64,000 nucleotides of DNA, taken from contig CAXAMN010003747.1 of the NCBI GenBank assembly GCA_963970005.1, positions 297,691 to 361,690 on the forward strand. The letters run 5' to 3'. This document shows positions 28,841-39,784 of the stretch, in pieces (position 1 is the first letter of the stretch; each line of letters starts with the position of its first letter). The DNA is from Durusdinium trenchii (Eukaryota; Sar; Dinophyceae; Suessiales; Symbiodiniaceae). Made by a program: the position numbers and the translations under genes. The notes under the pieces were generated by a model. That model saw only the letters and a list, made by a program, of their open reading frames with translations. It did not search any database and was not told the DNA's origin.

Positions 28841-31800
28841 GCAGTTGCAGGGCACGGAAGTGTGTCCGGGCCCAAGAGGAAAAATATTCAGTTGCACAGA
28901 GGTCGTTTGTCATCAAGAGTTTGCCACCTGCCACTTTTGTTGATGAGCTGAGGCCAATGGTAATTCGTGTGAACACGTGCCCCTCTTTGATGCACGCGAA
29001 CCTTTCGCACAGATACGCTCCTGTGCCGTGCCCACAGGTGTTTGGATCCAAATTGAGCACAGAGTGAACAGCCAAAGCAGAAAACGCGTGTTTTGTTCCG
29101 TTCGGCCTTTGCGCAGAATTGTCTACGCTTGAAGCGTAAAGAGATCAGCAGCCTGGCTTATCAGAGGATAAGACCGACCTGGAGGATGGTCAGGAAAGAC
29201 CAGTAGCCTCCTAACAAGCTCTTTTCCATTCTGAACCAACAGCAGAACCGACCCAAACCATTCAAACCATCGATCTTAATCCATCGATCTTGGCGCGAGA
29301 TCTCCAGTGGGGGAACAGCACGGAAGCCACGTGGCTTGCAAGGGAACACGTGTTTTTTGTATAGCACAAACCTGTTGCACAGATACCTTCCCCTGGTATT
29401 TTCTGGCTGGACTGCAAACACACGAAGGTAGCATCAGCGAACTGAGTGTTCCTGACATTATAGCAACGGCCTCGGACAGGAGACACGGAAATGGAACTAC
29501 ACAGGAATCTTTGGCAAAGTTTTGCAGCGCAGTGGTGTGAATAGCAGTTAGCAGCCATCGAAGCTCGCACGCTTCGTCCTTTACATTCAACGTCCCAACT
29601 ACTTTTTTGGAAAGAGTGAATTGGCCTTGGCAGGTGTGAGCCAAGTTTCAGTGCTCAAAGACTCTTTGACCCAATTGAGCAAAGCAGCTTTGCTGTGAAC
29701 AGCCGAAAGACAATTGGTTTTGCCTTTTGTGAATTCGACAGAGAAAAGCTTAAAGTTTTCTAGTCTACCAGTCGCATTTTTGACATCCCATCATCTTTGC
29801 TGGAATTCTGAAGTGCGAGTAGCCTGCTGAACTTGTGCGCTTTTGCGAGCATTCCCAGATCCACTTGACACCTTGCAGAGACCTTTGTCAACGTTCGGAT
29901 TTTCATGTTTGTATTTGCAAGCGCCATGAGTTTCTTCCGGTTTGTGGAAGAATGAGGCAATTTCGTGAAACTCGAAGTCATGGCCGGTTCAATTTCGTGA
30001 TGCTGACGCATCAGTGTTCTTCGAGGACTTGAGTTTGTTAAATTGACTTCAAACTCAAGAGAATCGAGAGATGCTCTTCATGATTGCGGAGCCTCTGTGC
30101 AGAATTGTCTTTGCTTGAAGCGTAAAGAGAGCAGCAGGTCGTTCTGATAGTTCTGAGGTTTTTGTGAATAGCACAGACTTGTTGCACAGATACCACCCCC
30201 TAGTATTTCTGTTTGGACTGCAAAGACACGAAGGTAGCATGCGCGAACTGAGTGTTCCTGACAATGCAGCAACGGGCTTGGACTCTCAGCCAGGGGAATG
30301 GAGCAGCGGAAAGAGTTGAATTGGCTTTGGCAAGTGTGAGCACACGTTTCGGTGCTCAAAGACTCTTTGACCCAATTAAGCAATGCAGTCTTGCTGTGAA
30401 CAGCCAAAGCACAAAACATGGGTTTTGTTTGGCCTTTGTTGGTTTCACAGGGAAAAGCTTAAAGTTTTCTAGTCATCACCTTTGCTGGAATTCTGAACTG
30501 CGAGTAGCCTGCTGAACTTGTGCGCTTTTGCGAGCATTCCCAGATCCACTTGACACCTTGCAGAGACTATGGTCAGCCCTCGGATTTTCACGCTTTTATG
30601 TACAAGTGTTGTGCGTTCATTATGGGTTGCGGGAGAATGAAACTATTCAGGACACTCGAAGTCATTGCTGGTTCAATGTCGTGATGCTCACACATCAGTG
30701 TCCTTTGCGGACTTGAGCTTTTTGCAGTTCACTCCAAACTGAGAGGTTCTTCTTGCTTGTGTAGCCTTTGTGCAGCGCGCGAATAGACCAGAGGATCGTT
30801 CTGCTAGTGCTGATCAGCAGGTCGTTCTGACAGAAGCTTTCCTTTCATTCAATTCACGTGACGCAAAAAGAGGGACGTTGAAGGAATCCTTGCTATTGGG
30901 CGCGCCAACAACATCCACTTCAGCCAAGCTGCTGTCCTGTGAAGGACCAAATGACAAAACATTATATAGTTTTGTTCATTGTTGGTTCGGCCTTTTTTTG
31001 ATTCGGCAATTTTTTGAATCGAAAGAGAAGCGCTTGCTGGTCCCTCGTCGCATTTTTAACATACCATCACCTTTGCTGGAATTCTGAAGTGCGAGCGCCC
31101 TGCTGAACTTGCTGGCTTTGCAGCATTCCCAGATGCCTTGACACCTTGAAGAGCCTATGGTCAGCCCTTGGACTTTCACGCTTTTATGTACAAGTGTTGT
31201 GCGTTCATTCCGGCTTGCGCAAGAATGAAACCATTTCATGAGATGCGTCTAAGTCGTGGCTGGTTCAATGCTGTGATGCTGAGGCATCGGTGTCCTTCGC
31301 GGACTTGAGTTTGTTCCATCTGACTCCAAACTCAAGAGAAAGAGAATCGAGAGATGTTCTTCATGTTTGTGGCGCTTTTGTGCAGAATTGTCTTTGCTTG
31401 CAATGCAAAAGTAAAGAAATCAGCAGGTCGTTTTGATGATTCTTGAGTTGTTGTATAGCGCAAACCTGTTGCACAGATACCCTCCCCTGGTATTTTCTGT
31501 TTGGACTGAAAAAGCACCAAGGTACCATCAGCGAAATGAGTGTGCCTGACATCAGCAACGGGCTTGGACAGGAGACGCGGAAATGAAACTACACAGGGTT
31601 CTTTGGCAAAGTGTTGCAGCGCAGTGGTGTGAATAGCAGTTAGCAGCCATCCAAGCTCGCACGCTTCGTCCTTTACATTCAACGTCCCAATTACTTCCGC
31701 GCGCATTTTGATTCTTGACCAGCAAAGTGGTTTGGCACAAGGCGAACTTGTGCCACTTCAGCACTTCTTTTCCATTGTTCCACGGAGCAGAGACAATCTC

Positions 31801-34800
31801 ACACGCGTTTGTTTCAACACATTTTTTGGAATGAGTGAGTTGGCTTTGGCAAGTGTGAGCACATGTTTCAGTGCTCAAAGACTCTTTGGTCCAATTGAGC
31901 AAAGCAGCCTTGCGGTGAACAGCCAAAACACAAAACATTGGTTGTGTTCATCGTTTGTTCGGCCTTTGTCGATTCCAAAGAGAAATGCATTCTAGTCTAC
32001 CAGTCGCATTATTGACATCCCATCACCTTTGCTGGAATTCTGAAGCGCAAATACCCTGCTGAACTTGTTTGCTTTTGCGAGCATTCCCAGATCCACTTGA
32101 CACCTTGCAGAGACAGACCATCGTCAGCCCTCGGATTTTCACGCTTTTGTGTACAAGTGTTGTGCGTTCATTCCGGCTTGCGCAAGAATGAAACCATTGC
32201 ATGAGATGCGTCTAAGTCGTGGCTGGTTGAATGCTGTGATGCTGAGGCATCGGTGTCCTTCGCGGACTTGAGTTTGTTCCATCTGACTCCAAACTCAAGA
32301 GAAAGAGAATTGAGAGATGTTCTTCATGTTTGTGGCGCTTTTGTGCAGAATTGTCTTTGCTTGCAATGCAAATGTGAAGAGATCAGCAGGTCGTTCTGAT
32401 GATTCTTGAGTTGTTGTATAGCGCAAACCTGTTGCACACATACCCTCCCCTGGTATTTTCTGTTTGGACTGAAAAAGCACCAAGGTAGCATCAGTGAGCT
32501 GAGTGTTTCTGACATTAGCAACGGAAAGAGTAAATTGGCTTTGGCAGGTGTGAGCACACGTTTCAGTGCTCAAAGACTCTTTGAGCAAACAAAGCAAAGC
32601 AGCTTTGCTGTGAGCAGCCGATTCACAAAGCATTGTTTTTTCCCTGGTTGGTTCAGCCTTTTGTGGCTTCCAAAGAGAAATGCTTGCTGCAGTCTAGTCT
32701 ACCAGTCGCATTTTTGACATCCCATCACCTTTGCTGGAATTCGGAAGTGCGAGTACCCTGCTGAACTTGATTGCTTTTGCGAGCATTCCCAGATGCACTT
32801 GTCACCTTGCAGAGACAGACCATCGTCAGCCCTCGGATTTTCACGCTTTTGTGTACAAGTGTTGTGCGTTCATTCCGGCTTGCGCAAGAATGAAACCAGT
32901 TCATGAGATGCGTCTAAGTCGTGGCAGGTTCAATTCTGTGATGCTGAGGCATCAGTGTCCTTCGCGGACTTGAGTTTGTTCCATCTGACTCCAAACTCAA
33001 GAGAAAGAGAATCGAGAGATGTTCTTCATGTTTGTGGCGCTTTTGTGCAGAACTGTCTTTGCTTGCAATGCAAATATAAAGAGATCAGCAGGTCGTTCTG
33101 ATGATTCTTGAGTTGTTGTATAGCGCAAACCTGTTGCACAGATACCCTCCCCTGGTATTTTCTGTCTGGACTGCAAAAACACCAAGGTAGCATCAGCGAA
33201 ATGAGTGTGCGTGACATTGGCAATGGGCTTGGACAGGAGCCACGGAAATGGAACTACACAGGGTTCTTTGGCAAAGTTTTGCAGCGCAGTGGTGTGAATA
33301 GCAGTTAGCAGCCATCCAAGCTCGCATGCTTCGTCCTTTACATTCAACGTCCCAATTACTTCCGCGCGCATTTTGATTCTTGACCAGCAAAGTGGTTTAG
33401 CACAAGGCGAACTTGTGCCACTTCAGCACGTTTTTTCCATTGTTCCATGGAGCAGATACAATCTCACACACATTTGTTTCAACACATTGGCTTTGGCAAG
33501 TGTGGGCCCACGTTTCAGTGCTCAAAGACACAAAACATGTGTTTTGTTCATTGTTGGTTCGGCTTTTGATTCCAAAGATAAATGCTTGCTGTTTTCTCGT
33601 CTACCAGTCACAATTTTGACATCCCATCACCTTTGCTGGAATTCTGAAGTGCGAGTACCCTGCTGAACTTGTTTGCTTTTGTTCGCAGATGCGCTTGACA
33701 CCTTGCAGTGACCATTGTCTCGTGCGTTCTTTCCGGTTTGTGGAAGAATGAAGCCATTTTATGAGAAGCACCTAAGTTTTGACATGTCGTGACGCATCAG
33801 TTTTCTTCGCAGACTTGAGTTTTTTCCATCTGACTCGAAACTCAAGAGAATCTAGAGATGCTCTTTATGCTTGTGGCGCCTTTGCACAGCATTGTCTCTG
33901 GTAGAAGCATGAATAGATCAGCAGATCGTTCTGATAGTTCTGATCAGCAGATCGTGCTGACAGAAGCTTCCCTCTCGTTCAATTCACGTGACGCAAAAGA
34001 GGGACGTTGAAGGAATCCTTGCTATTGGCCGCGCCAACAACATCCACTTCAGCCAAGCTGCTGTCCTGCGAAGGACCAAATGACAAAACATTATATAGTT
34101 TTGTTCATTGTTGGTTCGGCCTTTTTTTGATTCCAGAGAGAAACGCTGGCTGTTTTCTAGTCGCTTTTTTGACATCCCATCACCTTTGCTGGAATTCGGA
34201 AGTGCGAGTGCCCTGCTGAACTTGTTTGCTTTTGTGAGCATTCCCAGATGCACTTGACACCTTGCAGAAACTATGGTCAATGTTCGGATTTTCACGTGTT
34301 GTTTAACAAGCGCCGTGCGTTCTTTCCGGTTTGTGGAAGAATAAGGCAATTTTATGAGATGCGATTCGTGGCTGGTTCAATTTCGTGATTCTGAGGCATC
34401 AGTGTCCATCGCGGACTTCAGTTTGTTCCATCTGACTCCAAACTCAAGACAATCAAGAGATGTTATTCGTGCTCGTGGCGCCTTTGTCGCATAAGGAGAT
34501 CAGCAGGTCGTTCTGATAGTTCTGAGGTTTTTGTGAATAGCGCAGACTGGTTGCACAGATACCCTCCCCTGGTGTTTTCTGTCTGGACTGCAAAATCAGN
34601 NNNNNNNNNAAGTCTTGGCTGGTTCAGTGTCGTGATGCTGAGGCATCAGTGTCCTTCGGGGACTTGTGTTTGTTCCATCTGACTCCAAACTCAGCAGAAT
34701 CGAGAGATGTTCTTCATGTTTGTGGCGCTTTTGTGCAGAATTGTGGTTGCTTGAAGCGTAACGAGATCAGCAGGTCGTCCTGATAGTTCCGAGGTTTTTG

Positions 34801-36250
34801 TATAGCACAAACCTGTTGCACAGATACCCTCCCCTGGTATTTTCTGTTTGGACTAAAAAATCACAAAAATAGCCTCAGCGAACTGAGTGTTCCTGACATT
34901 AGCAACAGGCTTGGACAGGAGCCACTGAAATGGAACTACACAAGGTTCTTTGGCGAAGTTTTGCGGCGCAGTGGCATGAATAGCAGTTAGCAGCCATCGA
35001 AGCTCACACCCTTCATCCTTTACATTCAACGTCCCAAGTACTTGCGCGTTATTTTCATTCCTGCCTTGGTACAGCCTTGCGTTTTGTTGAGGGGGCAGTT
35101 GAATTTTGATGCTTGTGGCAGAGCAATGCGAAGCATGAAGAGATCAGAAGATTGTCCTGACAGTTCTTAGGCTTTTGTGGATAGCACAAACCTGCTGCGC
35201 AGATACCCTCCCCTCATGTTTTCGGTTTAAATTGCATATCATGAAGGTAGTCAGCAAACTGAGTGTTCCTGACACTAGCAGTGGCCATAGACGCACGCGC
35301 AAAAGAATCCTGGTCTCTGGTTCTAGTCGTAGCAAGAGCCACAGAAATGGCTCTGTGAATAGCAGATAGCAGCCATCCAAGCTCGTACTCTTCGTCCTTT
35401 ACATTCAATTCTTGACCGCGCATTTTTGACATCCTATCCTCGAACTTTGAAGCACGGGTGCCCCGTTGAACATGTTTGCTTTTGCGAGCATTCCCAGATG
35501 CACTTGGCACCTTGCTGAGACCATTGTCAATGTTCGGATATTCACGTTTATATTTACCAGTGTCGCACGTTCTTTCCGGTTTGTGGAAGAATGTGAAGCC
35601 ATTTCATGAGACGCATCTAAGTCGTTGCTGGTTCAATGTCGTGATACTGACGCATCAGTGCCCTTCGCAGACTTGCGCTTGTTCCGTCTGACTCCACAGT
35701 CAAGAGAATCAAAAGATGATTTTCATGCTTGTGTAGCCTTTGCTCAGCATTGTGTTTTGTGGAGGGGTCAGTTGAACTTTGATACTTGTGGCAGAGCAAC
35801 GCGAAGCGTGAAGAGATCAGAAGATTGTCCTGACAGTTCTTAGGTTTTTGTGAATAGCAAAAACCTGTTGCACAGATACCCTCCCCTGGTGCTTTCCGTT
35901 TGGACTGCAAATCACGAAGGTAGTCAGCAAACTGAGTGTTCCTGACACTAGCAGTGGCCATAGACGCATGCGCAAAAGAAACCTGGCCTTTGGTTCTAGT
36001 CGTAGCAGGAGCCACAGAAATGGCCCTGTGAATAGCAGATAGCAGCCATCCAAGCTCGTACTCTTTGTCCGATTCGTCCTTTACATTCAACGTCCAATTC
36101 AATTGCGCCTTATGATTTGTTATTTTTGACCCCCCCGTTTTTGACATCCTATCCTCGAATTTTGAAGCACGGGTGCCCTGTTGAACATGTTTGCTTTTGT
36201 GAGCATTCCCAGATGCACTTGGCACCTGCAGAGACCATTGTCAACGCAAG
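28840..36250. repeat. irregular tandem array of about nine 0.5-1.3 kb units
   Basis: The anchor word agcattcccagat recurs near 29850, 30535, 31120, 32080, 32785, 34230, 35490 and 36200, with a degenerate copy near 33690. It is followed by cacttgacaccttgcagaga and later by tgactccaaactcaagag, a gttgcacagatacc box and, in several units, a catttcatgagatgcgtc box. Units differ by internal deletions and inserts; one insert type, starting at gacagaagct (30832 and 33960), is shared by two units, so higher-order copying has occurred. On the minus strand several units keep a similar peptide (LNVKDEACELGWLLTAIHT), but stops differ from unit to unit. An assembly gap lies inside the array. Confidence 0.85.
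34600..34609. other. assembly gap (10 N)
   Basis: Ten undetermined bases interrupt the tandem array. The fixed length suggests a scaffold join, so the true number of units may be larger or smaller. Confidence 0.98.
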
Positions 36251-38770
36251 GAGAAATGTTCCCGTGCACGAGAACAAGCAGATAGGAGTTTGGCTGGGGA
36301 GACTCATAGTGGAAATCTCCCCCGGTCTGCTTACAGAGGATCCCGGTGGGGATGTTCAGAATCTTATTACTACCCCACGCTTGCGATGAGAGTAGCGAGG
36401 GGCTCGGTTATCTTGTTTAAAGATGTTGACTCTTTACTGAGAAAGTGCAATTGCTGCAAACCCTTGAACCCTCAAACGCTGAACTGAACAAAGGTAGTAA
36501 AGGAGCGGAGTTGAGGAGAATCAACACACAATCGTTACAGGACACCGCTTCAGTGCCACACAAGTGCAAGACACTTGTTCAGTGCCATAGAAAGAATCAA
36601 AAGCGAAACCAGCAACATCCCCACTTGTCCTAAGCAGCGGTGTTGCTGGCGCTTTCCCAGTGCGGGCCTACAAGCATATGCATTCGGACCATGAGAGATG
36701 GCAGTAAAGTTTCTTGCAATTTCCCTGGCAAGCAATTGATTATTTTATAGAGAACGTTGTTGATCGCCCCGGCTGTGCTTGCTTTCGGGAGGTGTCGTCG
36801 GTTTGGCTGGCTTGTAGGTTGATGTTTGCTGAATCTTTTCAGTGAACAAAGAAATGTCCAGTTGATATGAGCATACATTGTCATCGATCAAAGTCAGACT
36901 GTTCCGTTTGTGTGAAAGACATAGCTGAAACGTTTGGCATGCTCCTGGCATATGATTATGATTGAAAAACGACTGTGCTTGATAGCGCTGGGCGACGGGC
37001 ATCGGATCGTGGTTGAGCATTGTAACTCCATTTGCGCATGTCCAAAGCATTCACAGTTGTGCGACATTGTTCGACCAAATTTCATGCAATCTGGCCGCCA
37101 GCTGACTTCTCCATGTCGGGTTTACCAGTTGAACGATTTCCTTGAGCGTTTCTCAACAGCGGCAAACGGCCATGGATGAATATGTCGGGAGAAATGCCAT
37201 TTGAGGCTGTGAGTGAGGCAAGGCCGCTAGACTCTGCTGGATTGCCATGGGCAAAGTGTCTATTCTTGTCGATCGTTTTAGCCCAAGGCTAATTATTGCT
37301 AATTATATGGCCAGTTTCAAAGAGCTTCGGCTAGACACCATCACCGGTGGCACAGAGTGTGTCCAACCCTTTTCTGCCTTTCGAATTCAATTATTGTTGC
37401 AGCAAAGACCACACTGGCCGGGCCTGTAAGTCTTGGATGCTGAGATCTTTCTCATTGAGCAAAGGAACAGGCCCAAAGCATTGTTCCGAATATCAACCCA
37501 AACTCAAGCACGTGGCCCTACGGCCCTACAACCGTCATTTGGAGCTGTTCAATTTGCTTAAGAAAGGGCTTGTGGAAAACTTTCGCCAAATCGCAGAAGC
37601 TGAAGCTCCTTAAGGCGGAGCCTAGACTGAGTGCAAGCTGCCGCATTGGAGGGCGGCATTTTTTACAAATAGAACGAAACTGTTGTGTGATTCGCCTGGC
37701 TGGGTGGATCAAATTGGGTGGTGACATTTGCTGAATGGGGCTTGGCATCTGAGTTGCAAATCACCACAGGAATCCCAGCAGGCCCGGTCCCGCAGTTGAG
37801 AAGGTGCGGATTGGTCCACAAGTGCAATATGCTCCGGACAATGAACGCCGACAAGTTTGAGCGAAGTGAAAAGAGCCGTGAAATATCCTGGAAGTAACGG
37901 CTCACATTGCTTGCCACTTGAGCAGCAGTCAAAACTTCCCAAGTAATGATTTCAAGAGAGGTTAATGCCTTCGCAAAAACTAAACATGCAGTCGCGACAG
38001 ATTCGCAAATCCTTCATGCGCGAAAGCTTGCCAGGGGTGTGAGCCTACTGTGGCTTTGGGGAGTTTGGTATTGACCCCACAGCCATGAGGGAATGAAAGA
38101 ATTTTCGTGTGAATTGGGTCTTCAAAATGAATCAGGTCCTCAAATGACCTGCCAGTGTTATGCTGGAAAGGTATCACAAACTTGGTGTTGATGAGCATGC
38201 CGTGGGCGTTGGCGTGCTGTGGCTCAACTGGAAAAATATTGTGAACTCAATGGAGTCAACTTCCTTAACATATGCTCGGCCCCCTTAAGCCCAGGTGAAT
38301 GTTGCTTGTGTCATGTAAGGAACCCCAACTCAAGCTTTAGAAACGCTGGGTGTTGGATGACCATTTTGCACAACAGGCGTCAGTGTTTGTTTCTGTGGTA
38401 AAATCACAACAGGGTTGTTGATGTTTTCAGAAGGCAAAAAATGGGCTCCGGGTTTGCGCGGCTGTGAAAGAGAGGGTGGACAGAGCCTGGCCGGCAGCCT
38501 TTTGGCTGTCGCGACACATGCCCAATGCATTGAAGCCATGCCTGTCGCGAGGGCTGTGGATACACTCAGCGCGCCAGGTCCTTTATTCACCAGTCTGTTT
38601 CAAATACGTTCTTAGAGACCATTCCTGCTGTGATACAACCCAGGTCAGAGGATGACCTGGAAGTCGCTGAGCACCACAAAAGACCAGCAGCAAAAAAACT
38701 GGCCATGAAGGCGAATGCCTTGTTCTAGACACGTTCTTTCCCGGCAGCAATTTTCTTCAGACATTTTTTT
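36251..38770. other. 2.5 kb without a recognised gene
   Basis: No domain is recognisable. Short frames at 36240-36390 (+) and 37347-37613 (+) could be exons of unknown genes. A dispersed repeat shared with 58640-58722 lies at 38093-38170. Confidence 0.45.
38093..38170 (-). repeat. dispersed repeat, inverted copy of 58640-58722
   Basis: The sequence ttttcgtgtgaattgggtc, then aaaatgaatcaggtcctcaa and atgacctgccagtgttatgc is the reverse complement, with few changes, of the block at 58640-58722. The two copies are 20 kb apart in opposite orientation. Confidence 0.8.
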
Positions 38771-38773
38771 AAT

Positions 38774-39622
38774 TTGGACGCTGGTTCCAAGGCCAATGTC
38801 AGGGTTTCCCAGCGGACGCCCAAAGCAAAGGCTGGCCTCAAGAAACGAAGTTGTTTGAGTATGAAAACCAAGACCAAGCTGCAGAAACTACGCCTACTTG
38901 GACACCATGGGTTTCTGCCCAGCAAGATCTCTCTCCAAGTTGCGAAGGGTTTGCCACACTGTGGCCTTGTGAGCAAGGGTGCGCAGACCGTGGTTCCTTA
39001 CAAAGTTGTTTTTGCTCAAGCCAATCCTTTATCTTGGAAGTGTGTTCGGGCCCCTATTGGATTTGGTCAAGTCGAAAGGATGTGTCATGTCTCGTTTCAG
39101 AGGGCAGTTTGAATGCTGTTGGTGTTTGGTTTGTGTTTTGGGTCAGTGCAGGCTCCACTTGGCCGCCTAGGTCCAGCGCAATCGCAAAGGGGTCATCAAG
39201 AAGGACTTGAAGGCCAAACTGTTCACAGGCACCAAGGTGTTCAAGACTTGGGCATCCATCAGTCAAGGGCTTATGTTTCTGAATGTGCACTTACCTTACC
39301 TCCTGTATCACATACAACCCTTCGGTTTTTTTTGTAGCGTTGCTTTTGAGGGCGCTTTTCCGCGACTACTTCAGCGGCGAAATCTTCCGTTTCAGAACGT
39401 GGAATCACTGCCTTATCCTTGGCCATGTGCACCACCAAGTTAGATGTTTTTCTGAATTGCGTTGAGGATCAAGCCAACCGCATCAAGTACGGCACGCAAT
39501 ACCAGCAGGCGTGTCATATGGCAGGCGTGTGTCTTGGCCGACACTTGACACCAGCTACCGCTGAATGGTTCTCAGGCTGGGGAATGGGGAAGTTTTGGGC
39601 ATGGATGTTGAAAAGCGTTTAG
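38774..39622 (+). CDS. hypothetical multi-exon protein upstream of the methyltransferase
   Basis: Two pieces look like exons: RNRKGVIKKDLKAKLFTGTK followed by VFKTWASISQGLMFLN (about 39180-39280), and DVFLNCVEDQANRIKYGTQY, then QQACHMAGVCLGRHLTPATA and EWFSGWGMGKFWAWMLKSV ending at TAG 39622. Frames at 38774-39112 are basic and may be a further exon. I do not recognise the family. It ends about 160 bases before the first visible methyltransferase exon and is on the same strand; it could also be the 5' part of that gene if the TAG lies in an intron. Confidence 0.35.
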
Positions 39623-39784
39623 ATTAGGAGACCACTGGATTCTGTTGCAGGGTTGCCATCTGGTTGGACGAGCAGCGCAGTGGGAGCAGTCAATGTTCTT
39701 GACTTCCGCCGTCAATTTCCATATGCAGCGACAACTGTGGCTTCCTCAGAGCACATGCGTTCCTATAAAGTTTAATTGTTTAAG

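Noticed and set aside
30000..36000. CRISPR-like or other regularly spaced array
   Set aside because: The units are long, irregular and of unequal spacing, with similarity over nearly the whole unit; this is a satellite-like tandem array.
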